A DNA stretch of 64,000 nucleotides from Nymphaea colorata (lineage: Eukaryota > Streptophyta > Magnoliopsida > Nymphaeales > Nymphaeaceae): positions 2,458,143 through 2,522,142 of the forward strand of contig NC_045138.2 in the NCBI RefSeq assembly GCF_008831285.2. Reading direction: 5' to 3'. The position numbers were made by a program, and so were the translations under genes. The notes beneath the pieces were generated by a model. That model saw nothing but the letters and a program-made list of their open reading frames with translations. It searched no databases and was not told where the DNA came from. Shown here piece by piece: positions 36,595 through 47,717 of this stretch (position 1 is its first letter; each line of letters opens with the position of its first letter).

Positions 36595-39500
36595 ATGGCA
36601 CGCGGCAAGGTACAGCTTAGGCGCATCGAGAACCCAGTGCATCGCCAAGTCACCTTCTGCAAACGGCGAGCTGGGCTGCTGAAGAAGGCCAAGGAGCTCT
36701 CTGTGTTGTGTGATGCTGACATTGGCCTCATCATCTTCTCCACCCATGGGAAGCTTTATGAACTTGCTACCAAGGGGTTGGTACATTACTCTTTTGTGCT
36801 TGACCTTAGTGATTAACTTCTTTGAGAAATTGGGAAATTCTTTAGTATATACTTATCTGGTGACAAGAAGCTAGCAGATAGCAGGTTACAACAGATGTGC
36901 AGAAAATGTCACATTCCCTGAAAATTGTAATATGATCAATAGTTGTTATTTGTATTGACAAGATCATTAATCATGACAGAACCATGCAAGGCTTGATTGA
37001 GAGGTACATGAAGTCAGCACAGGGAGCACATGGGCAAGAAAGTGAAGCAAGTTTTACCAGGGTAAGGGACATTTAGAAGCTATAATTGGATCGTATAATG
37101 AACACTATATCAACTTTTCAACCGATTTTTTTCCTTTTCTCTCTCTGAAAATATGAAAGATTTTATCCTACAACTAAGTTACGTATCTTTTCTTTGGTAC
37201 TTGATCTAAAGTACGCCTTGTTGCTACAGGGGTCTGAGCAACAGATATCCATGATGAACCAAGAGATACAGCTGTTGCAGAAGGGCCTCGGGTAATTTTT
37301 CTGAAAACTTTTCCATTTGTCTTGATGCAATTGAGTTGTAGTACCTTAATGTGGTTAACAGAATTAGACATTTAATTTCCTAAGACTAACTCAAGTTTGA
37401 ATTTCAATCATCATTTTAGCTGGCTATTTTCTTACATAAACCAAATAAAAGGAAGCTAAGCAGATCATTGAACAAGTAGCAGTAAAATCGGAACATAATG
37501 TACCATAATTTCACATCCTTTAGTTGGGGTTCATTTTATTTTGCAAGAAATTGGCATCTAATATTGTCCAACACCAAACATTTCAAATTGAAAGGTTCTG
37601 TAAGGGAAAGAGTGCTGACATTTAAATCCAATCCATGGTACTTGCACGCATTGTTGTATTCCCCTTCTATTTTACACCATCAGTAATACTCAAGGGAGGG
37701 GCGAGACCGAGGGGCATGAACCCCGAGGTGATGCACTAATCAAACTATGAAAAAGCAAAAAAAAAAAAAAAAAAAAAACCTTCATCTTTCTTGAAAAGTC
37801 TCCTTCAAGCTTGTTTTTCAACAACCGACATTTCTTGCAGTTACATGTTCGGAGGGGGAACAGCAAACATGACACTCGACGAACTGCACTTGCTGGAGAG
37901 GCACCTCGAGCTGTGGATGTGTCAGATACGCACAGCCAAGGTGAAATACTACTTAAAAACCTTCAAAACTAGCTAGCCTTAGTCAATGAGATTAAGATCT
38001 TTTTGAAGGCTTACTGGGGGGCAGTCCAGTTGGTGCCAAAAGTGATGTTCTTTGTTATTAACAAGAAAGGCTCCTTCTGCTAAAAATTTTGTTTTGCTGT
38101 CATCTGTTTCTGTTTCAGAATGATATCATGTTTCAAGAGATAGAGCTGCTGAAAAACAAGGTTCTTATTCTTTTCCCATCATCTTCATGAGCTTTACATA
38201 TGTAGACTACCACAATTTTGCAGTTAGTTCATACTGGAATTGCATTAGAATCTGAACAAATTCCTCAATAGCCAATAGGAAACTCTCTGCTACTTGAGAC
38301 TGCATATATCCTGTGACTTGTGATGTTGTGCATTGTTTTACCTGTATCTTCGTGCTCAAGCTTGATCACGCACTACACCTATTCTATGGATGACTTTTAG
38401 CTCATGTTATAAATAAATGAACCAGCCAGATGATAGTTGAGTATGCACTGTCTATCAACATGGTTCACAATTTCATGCTTAGCCACATGTTGATCATAGC
38501 AACCTCCAACTGTATGCTTCACAGCCACCCATTTATGCACATGTTCCTAGCTAAGATGAGCATATTGTACGGCACATCTTATGCCACTAAATATGAAAAC
38601 TTTCAGCAGCACAAGTGGGCTAATCATTACCTCGCACATGCACTACCAATGAAAAATGAACAAATGAAAAGGAAAAGAGGAGTGGAAAGAGATTCATGAG
38701 TTTGATACTTGTGGCTATGGACTGCTACCTATATGTAATGGGCAACATAATAAAAATGTGATTTTCCTACAACAACAGGCGGATCAGATTCGACCAATTG
38801 ACAAAGTGTGCAGGAAAACTGGATTTGGTGCAGAGAAGGAAATGGAAAATTCTCCAAATCTGAAAAACTGAACCTTTTTCTCTCCTATTCAGTTCAGGGA
38901 GCAGCTCAGCTCCATATCTGTCACCATCTTGGCTTTTGGTCTCTGCAATTTGGTAATAGGAAACAGGCAAACAAAAGTAACGCCAAAGGCTAAGGGCCAT
39001 GCCTAGGAGCCATGTGACCAGGCCTCATGTGCAACTTAAAGGGGCACTTGCTTTTGCCAATAAAGGGAAAAAAAGCGGTGTTCCTGAGCCACGTTCTTCC
39101 AGACACCAAAATCTTATGGAATCCCCAAAATCCATAAAAGATAAATCTAAAGGCAGTCTTACTGTGAAAAATCATTCGGCTCTACAGTGAATTCAGGAAG
39201 GCCATCCACCTGTCATGTCTTAATGCAGATCAAGCACTCCCTCCCTCTCTCTCTCTCTCTACAACTGCACACACACAAGCACATGGGCACATAAAAAAAT
39301 TTAAGAACAGAGTATAAAAAAACACATTTTTTTATACTCTGTTCTTAAATTTCTTGCTCTATATGACAACCAAACTGGGGTCACCAGCCAGACCATTAGA
39401 CATATTATGCTAAGCAAGATCCAGCCAGATCTGGAGTATCAAACTCTCGACCTTCTTTAGCTTGATGGTCTTAAGTTCCACACTCTGGCCAGAAGCTGTC

Positions 39501-42295
39501 CTTTGGCGCTCCCCATGATAAAATTATAAAACAGCGGCCCGCCATGAGACTGAATCATCAGTAGATGTGAAAAGATTATAAGAATATATACTTGTATGTA
39601 GCTCTTTTCCTTTCTGCTCATGATTGAACAAGTTAAACCAAGTCAACATGGTGTTCTACACCTGCATTGGAATTTGAGAAACTTCGTCTTGCTTGTTTGT
39701 AGGAGGACGTTCTCAAGGCAACACATGGTTTTCTTCAAGGGAAGGTAAGCCACTGTACTACCCAACTCTTTATCACCCCAAAACTGACCTTTCCGATTCG
39801 CATTCTTCTGTATCGGCCTTAAATACCGCTTTTAAAATTTTTTAAATTAATGTCATAATACTTTTCACTTATATTGGCCAATTCTTTGAGGGGGCTACGT
39901 GAATATCTCCCCGCATATCACATCTGCAGGTACCGATACGCTGCGTATCGGTTAACACATACTGCTGATATTGATAAAACTGGGACTCTCATGGGGGCTT
40001 TTGTGCCATAGGTCCAGAGAATATCTAAAGCTCTAAGCATTGATGATTGTTAGATTTTTTCATGTTTTAATCATCAAGAAAACAGAGAGTCCACGGTGAA
40101 CTTTTTTTATTTGAGAGGGCTCTGTAGATTCAGTCAATTACAACCACGCTTTTGAACCCATGCAATAAGATTATGCCTGTTTGGCTGTTCCTGGAGCAGG
40201 CAGAACAAGAAGTGCTGGATGTTCTGTTGTTTCTGGAACAGGTGGAACATGCTGTCCTCCCAGAAACAAACATAACTCGAAGAACAGTGGGATGTCAATG
40301 AATGTGATTTGAATTGGACATGCTCTTAACTATGTCCGCACTTTTGAACATTCGCATATTGGGGATTCAAATTCGGATTTATACGAATCCAAATATGAAA
40401 TCTGATTTCACAATTTGAATCCGGTCCGTATCCGATCATTGAATCCAATTTTGAACAAATCTAGCTAATTTTTAAAATGTAAGGGTATTAAATATAAGAT
40501 ATTTGTTTAAAACTAAACCGGATCTGAATCTAAAACCAATCGGATGTCATTTCTTATATTTGAATCTGATGTCATTTCTTAATTGGACGTTAATTTTTTT
40601 TTCATATTCGATTTTTTTCAGAATGGTTCGATTGGATATGTGAACATCCCTAAATGCCAACATTCACAGAGTTACTTCACCTGTCCTTGCTCCAGCAGTC
40701 GACATCTTACCGTTGGATGCTGGAGAAGGTTGGGGGAAGTATCTTTTGTGGTGTTCGCGTCCGTCTTGATGGAATGGATTTGTAGCGTTTCGTTCCAACA
40801 CTGGAACAACGAACCAAACACACCCTAAAAGGTTCTTTGCTCCAACCTTTTTCCGAAAACAATGGTTTTAGTATTTTTTTTATAATTTTTTAACAATTGA
40901 ATATCTATTTTGGATTTGACCAATGTTTCTGTAAGAAAATTCATAGGAATGGATTTTGATTTTTTTTTTTTTAAACCTTCCGATCGAGAAAAACCAACGT
41001 CCCATTTTAAATGTTTTAGCGATAGAAAACGTTACTAACGGAGACCCGAGAACAACGTTGGTCCCAATGGTATTAATGATGGAAAGATATGAGGAAAAGC
41101 TTGTGCGTCTTTTAGAATGTTTGGCTTCACTTCAGCTTCATTCTCTAGGAAAACAAAGATCGTGTTTGCCATACCTGGGAAAGTTGAAGTCAAAACTCCA
41201 ACTTTGAGGGGAAAAGCTGGTAATGAATTTCCTGGTGCTGTCAATTGGTGTGCCCTTCTTTCTCAGTCAAACAAGCTTGGCAGGGCCGCAAACAAGTTGG
41301 GGGATACACTAAAGAGGCTGAAGTCTCTTCCTTTTTCCTACTGCTTTCAGGATCTAGGGCTACTTCAGGACATGGGTGGAGAGCATGACACATATCAACT
41401 AGAATGTCGTCTACCTATTATTTGCAGTCCAAAAGAATAGTACCCACGAAAATCGAACTGACCACCAGACTTTTGTTGGTCCACCAGTCCGACTAGTTAT
41501 GTTATGTCCCTCAGAGCAAAGAGGAAGGAGGCAAGGGGACATTAGTTATCATTTTGCTGACATGGCTTGTAGCTCAAAGAAGGACACCACTAGTACTTTA
41601 ACTTACTGGTCTTGATTAGGGGTGAACAATGAGTTGAGCTACTTGAACTCGACTAGTTAAAGCTCGGTCTGATGAACGAGTTCGTGCCGAGTCATTTGCT
41701 TAATGAGTCGAGCTCGAATTCATGAGTCAACTCGTTCAAATAATCGAGTTGAGTTTGAGCTCAACACGTAACTGCTGAGTCGAGCTCGATTCTTAATCGA
41801 GTTTGTCGAGCCTTAATCAAGTTGATATATTCAAGCGAGTTTTAAGAGTTTGTCTCGAGTCGAGTTTGAGCTCAACATGTAAATATGAATATCAACTCTA
41901 TTCAAACAAGTTTGTCGAGCCTTAATCGAGTAGAGCTTTAGCTCAACACGTAATGATGAATATCAATTCTATTCAAACGAGTTTGTCGAGCCTTAATCGA
42001 ATCGAGTTCAACACGTAACTGTCGAGTCGAGCTCGAGCTGCTTCCGTCATGCTATTTTAGAGAGGTTTCATTAGCCAAGCCGAGCTCGAACTGACTGAAC
42101 TAGGGCTCGACTCGGCTCGTGTTCACCCATAGTCTTGATGGGATGTTTTTGCAGTTTAGTTTAAGAAAGAGATAACTAATTAAGTGTTTGTGTCTTTTGC
42201 AGCTGGATGAGCAAAGTGGGTTCTACGATGTGCCCAACATGTTTGAAGGCATTCCATATCCATTAACCATTCCTAACGAAATATTTCAAATGTAA
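36595..42295 (+). CDS. AGL12: MIKC-type MADS-box transcription factor, AGL12/XAL1 clade (seven exons)
   Basis: Nuclear DNA-binding protein of the AGL12 (XAANTAL1) clade, which in Arabidopsis affects root meristem activity and flowering. Exons are 36595-36776, 36980-37061, 37230-37291, 37841-37940, 38119-38160, 39703-39744 and 42203-42295, giving 200 aa. Exons 3-6 (62, 100, 42, 42 bp) have the classic MIKC sizes. MADS domain is residues 1-60 ([20 protein letters not shown] ... GKLYELATK), followed by the I region 61-88, K domain about 89-165 ([32 protein letters not shown]), and a C-terminal tail ending [36 protein letters not shown] and the PLT...EIFQ end are AGL12 hallmarks. Intron 6 is 2.46 kb and full of short transposons; intron 5 holds a perfect palindrome. 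No defect is seen in the coding sequence. Confidence 0.93.
39297..39352. repeat. Perfect 26-bp inverted repeat with a 4-bp loop (AGL12 intron 5)
   Basis: Arms 39297-39322 and 39327-39352 are exact reverse complements around the loop CACA. Each arm contains AAGAACAGAGTATAAAAAAA or its complement. In the pre-mRNA this would form a strong hairpin. Confidence 0.85.
40175..40825. mobile_element. Composite inverted-repeat element in AGL12 intron 6, with a second element nested in it
   Basis: The left end GCCTGTTTGGCTGTTCCTGG and right end CTGGAACAACGAACCAAACA form imperfect inverted repeats. Inside, 40288-40652 has its own ends (GGGATGTCAATG and TGAACATCCCTA) and an ATTCAAAT/GGATTT-rich body like 33027-33370. 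No coding capacity is seen. Confidence 0.45.
41617..42131. mobile_element. Complete hAT-like non-autonomous element in AGL12 intron 6
   Basis: 515 bp. Ends TAGGGGTGAACA and TGTTCACCCATA are 12-bp inverted repeats with one mismatch. The 8-bp sequence GTCTTGAT is present exactly on both sides (41609-41616 and 42132-42139), the size expected of hAT transposition. The interior has CTCGAGCT motifs and repeats of TTTGTCGAGCCTTAATCGAG. Only 71 bp separates it from AGL12 exon 7. Confidence 0.85.
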
Positions 42296-42490
42296 TGAGT
42301 CTTAACTAACTTAGGTCTGGGTGATAAGGGACACCATTTATATATATATATATATATTGTGTTTGACTACATCATGTATTAGCATGGCGCGGACTGATCA
42401 TATATAGCCAGTAGTGTGCCTTATGTAATTTGAAATTTGAATATGCTTGATTGTCACTTTGCGTGCATGTAATATTAATCTCAACATTTG

Positions 42491-42529
<39 letters not shown>

Positions 42530-44172
42530 GTTTGCCTATTCTCTCTTTCTCTCTCTCTCTCTCTCACACACACACAAACACACACACAATAGTTTGCCTA
42601 TTCTCTCTTTCTCCCTCACACACACATAATAGTTTGCCCATGTAATTTTGATTAAAAACGTCATTATCACTCGTGTACTGCTCCTAATATTAACATTCTC
42701 TCTCTTTCTCTCTATGTTGTTTTGTTTGCATGTCTGTTAAGTTTTGAACGCACCCTATCTTTCTTTCTCTCTCCTTGTATATTTTATTCTTCTATTTTGT
42801 TTTTGCGGTTTGTTTTTGTATGTAAGAGACTTCTTGTCCCTAAATTTTGTTATGCATTCTCATTTTATAGGATCTTTTTTTTTGTCTCTCTTTCTCTCTC
42901 TCTCTCTCTCCCCTCTATATATATATATCCCTTTGCACATTTTTTTCCCAATCTCTCTCTTGGTTATATTTGCTTGCCACTTTTTTGTATTTTTTTTTTA
43001 ACACCTTGTTACCTACTTCATGTTTTTAAAACACATGAATAAAACAATAGTAATACAATACTTTTGTTTCAAATTAAAACATGGTATGATTATAAATTTG
43101 TTTTTAAATATACCAATCAATCTCACATAATCATGCAATGAGTCCTTTCCTAGATCAAGAACATATGTAGGGCAGGTTTGGATGACACCTAAAAGAAAGC
43201 TGTTTTGAAAAAAAGAATATTGCGAAAAACATGTTTCTCAATCATTTTCTAAAAATTGGTTTGTGTGTTTGAATGACACATCCAAAATACAACCAGGTTA
43301 TTCATTCCCTTTTTTGAAAACCAGGTTTTCTCAAAAATGAGTTTTGCTACCAAACGGGGTCTACAATCAATGTATACAATCAACTACCAAATCTCCTCAC
43401 ATGCTTCAAACATCACTAACACGCATGTTGTCTACCTGCAAGCCCCACCTGGAACCTGCAATGACTGCCAGCAATACCTTTTTATCTTGTAAAATTATGT
43501 AATTATTTGTTCATGTGCGGTGCTTAATTATTTGTACATATACCCATTCAGAGTGAAAGAAGAATGTATATAGAGTTATCTTTTCTGCTCTGTCTTTTAT
43601 CTCTGTTCTTAGCTCTATTCTTCTTTACCACCATCTTTTTCTTCGACTACCAAATCTCCTCTCCATTACTTGGGATTTTACGCAGATCAAATAAGTAGAA
43701 CATGTTTTGGAATGGTGATGACTGATGATAAATGGTAGTTTTCTGTCAGCCATCTCAGATTCCAACCGCTTTGAACAGCATATTAGATTAAATTGAATAA
43801 CAATTCGCTAAAATGCCAAAATAATCAAAACTCAAATTGGTTTCTCTGATCTCAAGAAGAATGAGATGCATTTTTCTGCATAATATGCTGCAACAGTTCA
43901 ACTGTTCTTTCAAAGAAAGCTGCAGAAAATATCTTTTACTGGTTTGCTGGACAACTATGAAATTTGAAAATTACTTACCAAATACCAGCCATACATAATC
44001 TCCAGACATGTAAAAAGTCTTTGTTACTGCTTGGAATTGCATTCTGCTTCGAATAATCAATCAAACATAAATGCAGCAACAAATTCAGTAACCATGATGA
44101 CAAAAGAAAACAGCTGCATGAGATGGCTACTTTTATCAAGAAACCTGCTGCGTTGTTTAATGATCATGTGAC
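42296..44172. other. 3' flank of AGL12: simple repeats, no gene seen
   Basis: The AGL12 3' UTR should lie at the start. (TA)n lies at about 42339-42357, with (CT)n runs at 42490-42529, 42541-42564 and 42883-42910. A MITE-like stretch at about 43170-43365 starts GGTTTGGATGACACC and ends near GCTACCAAACGGGG. Open frames here are low-complexity translations of CT repeats. Confidence 0.5.
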
Positions 44173-44541
44173 TGTTAACAGAAACACCAAGAAGGCTCTC
44201 AATGTGTATTACTTGGGAGATGAAAAGTCATATCTCTTGAGAGATGAAAAGTCATGTCTGTTGGAAGATGAAAAGTCATGTCCCTTAGGGAATGAAAAGA
44301 CATGTCTCTTGAGAGATGAAAAGTCATGTCTCTTGAGGGATGAAAAGTCATGTATGTTGAAAGATGAAAAGTCATGTCTCTTGGGAACTAGAGACCCCTT
44401 ATGTAACTCCTCTATATAAATGAGTCTCTCCACCAAAAGAAGGCAAGCAAGAAATGATAGACTAGTGGACGTAGGCCTATTGGCTGAACCACTTTAAAAA
44501 TTTTTGTCCCTTTAATTATTTCTTCATTTTGATTTCTTACA
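44173..44541 (+). repeat. 5' LTR of copia element
   Basis: 369 bp, TG...CA. Contains seven tandem 24-bp units (44217-44384) and a TATA box TATATAAA at 44413-44420, the likely promoter of the element. Differs from the 3' LTR only at 44425 (T against C at 48999). Confidence 0.93.
44217..44384 (+). repeat. Seven 24-bp tandem repeats in the 5' LTR U3 region
   Basis: Consensus GAGATGAAAAGTCATGTCTC plus TTGA, seven contiguous copies with few substitutions, ending 28 bp before the LTR TATA box. The same array is at 48791-48958 in the 3' LTR. The position fits a transcriptional enhancer array, by analogy with repeated LTR boxes in other plant copia elements (inference). Confidence 0.85.
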
Positions 44542-44553
44542 TGGTATCAGAGC
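44542..44553 (+). other. Primer-binding site (initiator tRNA-Met type)
   Basis: TGGTATCAGAGC directly abuts the 5' LTR and is the usual plant copia site complementary to initiator methionine tRNA. Confidence 0.9.
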
Positions 44554-44621
44554 CACTGGTCCTTGTTAGTGTTGCTGCTAGATCCTAAGGATTACATCTT
44601 TTGTTGCCGCGTTTCATTCTC

Positions 44622-47600
44622 ATGGCAAATCAAGAAGCATCATCAAATACAAGAGTCAACTCTGATACGGGTATGAATTTTCTTGCTTCTCCTCTTCAGT
44701 GCCCAAGCAATTTACAGCATTTCCTCACCATCAAGTTAAATGCTGAAAATTATCTTATTTGGGAATCTCAATTCACTTCAATTTTGATCTCATTTGGTCT
44801 TATGGGATATATTGATGGAAGCAAACCTGCTCCATCAATGTTTAGAAGTGGAACAACTGAAATTAGTTCAGAATATATTGAATGGTTGAGAAATGATCAA
44901 CTACTTTTGAGTTGGATTAAGTCCTCTCTATCTGAAGCAATACATACCCAAATTATTGGTTTAAAAACCTCTCTAGAGGTTTGGAGCGCTCTTAGGCAGT
45001 CATATGCCACTCAATCTAGGGCTCGAATAATGCAGTTAAAATCACAGTTTCAAGATTTGAAAAAGGGGTCTAGTTCTATGGATGTTTATATAAACAAAGC
45101 AAAATCTATTGCTCATCAATTAGCCATTGCATCCAAACCTGTTGATGAAGATGATCTTGTTCTTCAAATTCTTAGAGGATTGCCAAGTGAATATCTTGCT
45201 TTTAAAGTCAGTATGGAAACTCGAAAGGACCCTGTCTCTTTGAACGAACTTCATGGGCTTCTACTCATACAAGAAGCCAACTTAAAAGAAGATGATTCTC
45301 AAACTTTTGAATCTATTATGCCGGCTGCGAATATTGTCTCAAAACAAGTTTACAACAACCAAACCAACTACAGAGGTCGTGGTAGAAACAACTATCAATC
45401 TAGAGGAGGAGTCCGGAAAAGTGATCAATACAAAGGTGATCGTTTTGTGTGCCAAATATGTGGAAAAGTTGGTCATATTGCAAAGTTTTGTTGGTCATAT
45501 ACTAACTTGCTTAAAGAAAAAGAGACAACGCCTCCTCAAGCATATCATGCAGTTTCTTCTAGCACTCTGAATCAAGACATTGGAGATGACAATTGGTATC
45601 CTGACTCCGGTGCGACTCATCACATCACCAATGATATCAATAACTTGTCCATTCATGCCAAATACAAAGGTGGAGATGCAGTAAAAATTGGAGATGGATC
45701 AGGTTTGAGAATTTTTCATATTGGTTCTTCAAAGACATCTCAAAATTTAGTTTTAAATGATCTCCTTCATGTGCCCAAAATAACAAGAAACTTGTTATCT
45801 GTACAACGTTTTTCTAAGGATAATGGAGTCTATTTTGAGTTTCATCCTAATATGTGCTATGTTAAGCAGCAGGAAACGGGAAAAATTCTTCATCAAGGAA
45901 CGAGCAGTGATGGGCTATATAAGATAGACCTTAGTAGCAAAAAAAAGGAAGTACAACTTGGAGAAAGACATACTATTGGGCAGTGGCACAAAAGACTTGG
46001 TCACCCTTCATTTTCCATTGTTAAGAAGGTTTTGAACAAGTATGATTTGTCTTATTATGATGATTGTTTAAATTATTTGTGTGAAGCTTGTCAAAAGGCT
46101 AAGAGTCATAAACTTCCATTTAATGCTATTTCAAGTAAGGTGAAACGCCCGCTTGAACTCATTTATTCTGATGTATGGGGTCCAGCCCCAGTGGAGAGTG
46201 TGAATGGTTTTAAGTACTATGTGATTTTTATGGATGCGTTTTCAAGATATACTTGGATTTATTTGATGAAAAAAAAATCAGATGTCAGTCATGTTTTTAA
46301 AGCTTTCAAGGCACTTTCTGAAAATCTCACTGGGCACAAGATAAAATATTTTCACTCAGATTGGAGAGGAGAATTTCAAGGGCTTCAATCATATCTTGTC
46401 GATAATGGGATTGGACATAGAATATCATGTCCTCATACCCCTGAACAAAATGGAGCAGCTGAAAGGAGACATAAACATATTGTTGAAACAGGTTTATCTC
46501 TAATGGCAGAAGGTAATATTCCTAAGAACTTTTGGTCATATGCTTTTTGTACTGCTGTATATTTGATTAACCGAATGCCAACCAAGATTCTTGATTTTGC
46601 TTCTCCTTTGGAAAAATTGTTCAAAGAGAAACCTGACTATGGCTTCCTCAAAATCTTTGGATGTGAATGCTTTCCTTGTTTAAGAGCTTATCAGAAAAAT
46701 AAATTAGATTACCGTTCTGAAAGATGTGTTTTCTTGGGTTATGCTCCTCAACATAAAGGATATTATTGTTTGGGTGTACGAACCCGTAAAATCTATATTT
46801 CGAGACATGTCCAATTTAATGAGAAAAAATTTCCTTTTATTGATACTCAAGAAACTAGAACTCAAGATCTAGAAACTCAAAACCAAGCCATAATTTTAAC
46901 CTCCCCTCATGAATATCAGTTCTCAAACCCTACAATACCATCATCTAGTACCTCCACAACTTCAGAGGAACCCTTACTTCAGTCTGAAACAAATAGTGAA
47001 TCTCAACCTGAAACTCTTGAAAATGAGGAGCCTACCCAATCCAATGAAAATGAACCAAATCAAGAACGAGTCCATCCTATGACTACTAGATCTCAAGTGG
47101 GAATCTTCAAACCTAATTCTAAATACAATGAGTTCCATACATATTTTTCTAGCAAACACTCTCTTCCAAGAGCTCTTGTCTCCACTCTTCTTGAAGACAA
47201 AGAACCCTCAAGTTTTAAGGAAGCATATGAAGATGAAAATTGGAGGAAGGCCATGCAAGAAGAATATGATGCTCTTATTCGAAACAATACTTGGAAACTT
47301 GTTCCAAAGAAAGAAGCCAAACACATTGTAGGATATAAATGGGTGTTCAAAATCAAGCGAAAGGCAGATGGATCATTGGAAAGATACAAGGCTAGACTCG
47401 TCGCCAAGGGATATAGTCAAAAAGAAGGAATTGACTATACTGAAACCTTCAGTCCTGTTGTGAAGCCTACTATAATTCGAACAGTATTGACTATTTCTAT
47501 TAGTCACAAATGGAAAATACATCAGCTGGATATTCAAAATGCATTCTTATATGGATCTATTTCAGAAGAAGTTTATATGGCTCAACCACCCGGATTTCAA

Positions 47601-47717
47601 AATCATTCTTTCCCAAATCATGTATGCAAGCTTGAACGTGCTTTATATGGTTTAAAACAGGCTCCTAGGGCATGGTTTGCCCGTCTTAGTCTATTCCTCC
47701 AAAATCTTGGTTTTTAA
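44622..47717 (+). CDS. Copia gag-pol polyprotein, N-terminal part up to the reverse transcriptase frameshift
   Basis: The open frame runs from 44601; the ATG at 44622 (MANQEASS) is the more likely start, the first ATG being seven codons upstream. Numbering from 44601: gag region about residues 25-270, CCHC zinc knuckle CQICGKVGHIAKFC at 284-297, protease WYPDSGATHH with the catalytic D335, integrase zinc region (HKRLGH ... CEACQKAK), integrase core acidic residues D524 (YSDVWGP), D587 (HSDWRGEF) and about E621 (NGAAERRH), and the first half of reverse transcriptase (LDIQNAFLYG). The frame stops at 47715-47717, immediately after a T5 run (47711-47715). Domains resume in the next frame, so this is a one-base insertion relative to an intact element. 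Confidence 0.9.
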   Translation: MANQEASSNTRVNSDTGMNFLASPLQCPSNLQHFLTIKLNAENYLIWESQFTSILISFGLMGYIDGSKPAPSMFRSGTTEISSEYIEWLRNDQLLLSWIKSSLSEAIHTQIIGLKTSLEVWSALRQSYATQSRARIMQLKSQFQDLKKGSSSMDVYINKAKSIAHQLAIASKPVDEDDLVLQILRGLPSEYLAFKVSMETRKDPVSLNELHGLLLIQEANLKEDDSQTFESIMPAANIVSKQVYNNQTNYRGRGRNNYQSRGGVRKSDQYKGDRFVCQICGKVGHIAKFCWSYTNLLKEKETTPPQAYHAVSSSTLNQDIGDDNWYPDSGATHHITNDINNLSIHAKYKGGDAVKIGDGSGLRIFHIGSSKTSQNLVLNDLLHVPKITRNLLSVQRFSKDNGVYFEFHPNMCYVKQQETGKILHQGTSSDGLYKIDLSSKKKEVQLGERHTIGQWHKRLGHPSFSIVKKVLNKYDLSYYDDCLNYLCEACQKAKSHKLPFNAISSKVKRPLELIYSDVWGPAPVESVNGFKYYVIFMDAFSRYTWIYLMKKKSDVSHVFKAFKALSENLTGHKIKYFHSDWRGEFQGLQSYLVDNGIGHRISCPHTPEQNGAAERRHKHIVETGLSLMAEGNIPKNFWSYAFCTAVYLINRMPTKILDFASPLEKLFKEKPDYGFLKIFGCECFPCLRAYQKNKLDYRSERCVFLGYAPQHKGYYCLGVRTRKIYISRHVQFNEKKFPFIDTQETRTQDLETQNQAIILTSPHEYQFSNPTIPSSSTSTTSEEPLLQSETNSESQPETLENEEPTQSNENEPNQERVHPMTTRSQVGIFKPNSKYNEFHTYFSSKHSLPRALVSTLLEDKEPSSFKEAYEDENWRKAMQEEYDALIRNNTWKLVPKKEAKHIVGYKWVFKIKRKADGSLERYKARLVAKGYSQKEGIDYTETFSPVVKPTIIRTVLTISISHKWKIHQLDIQNAFLYGSISEEVYMAQPPGFQNHSFPNHVCKLERALYGLKQAPRAWFARLSLFLQNLGF

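Noticed and set aside
42451-43042. Serine/leucine-rich open frames downstream of AGL12
   Set aside because: They are translations of CT and CA microsatellites.
44217-44384. CRISPR-like regular array
   Set aside because: The 24-bp units are contiguous with no spacers and lie in a plant LTR.
44123-44419. Open frame encoding DEKSCLL repeats
   Set aside because: It is a chance frame across the 24-bp LTR repeats, not a separate gene.
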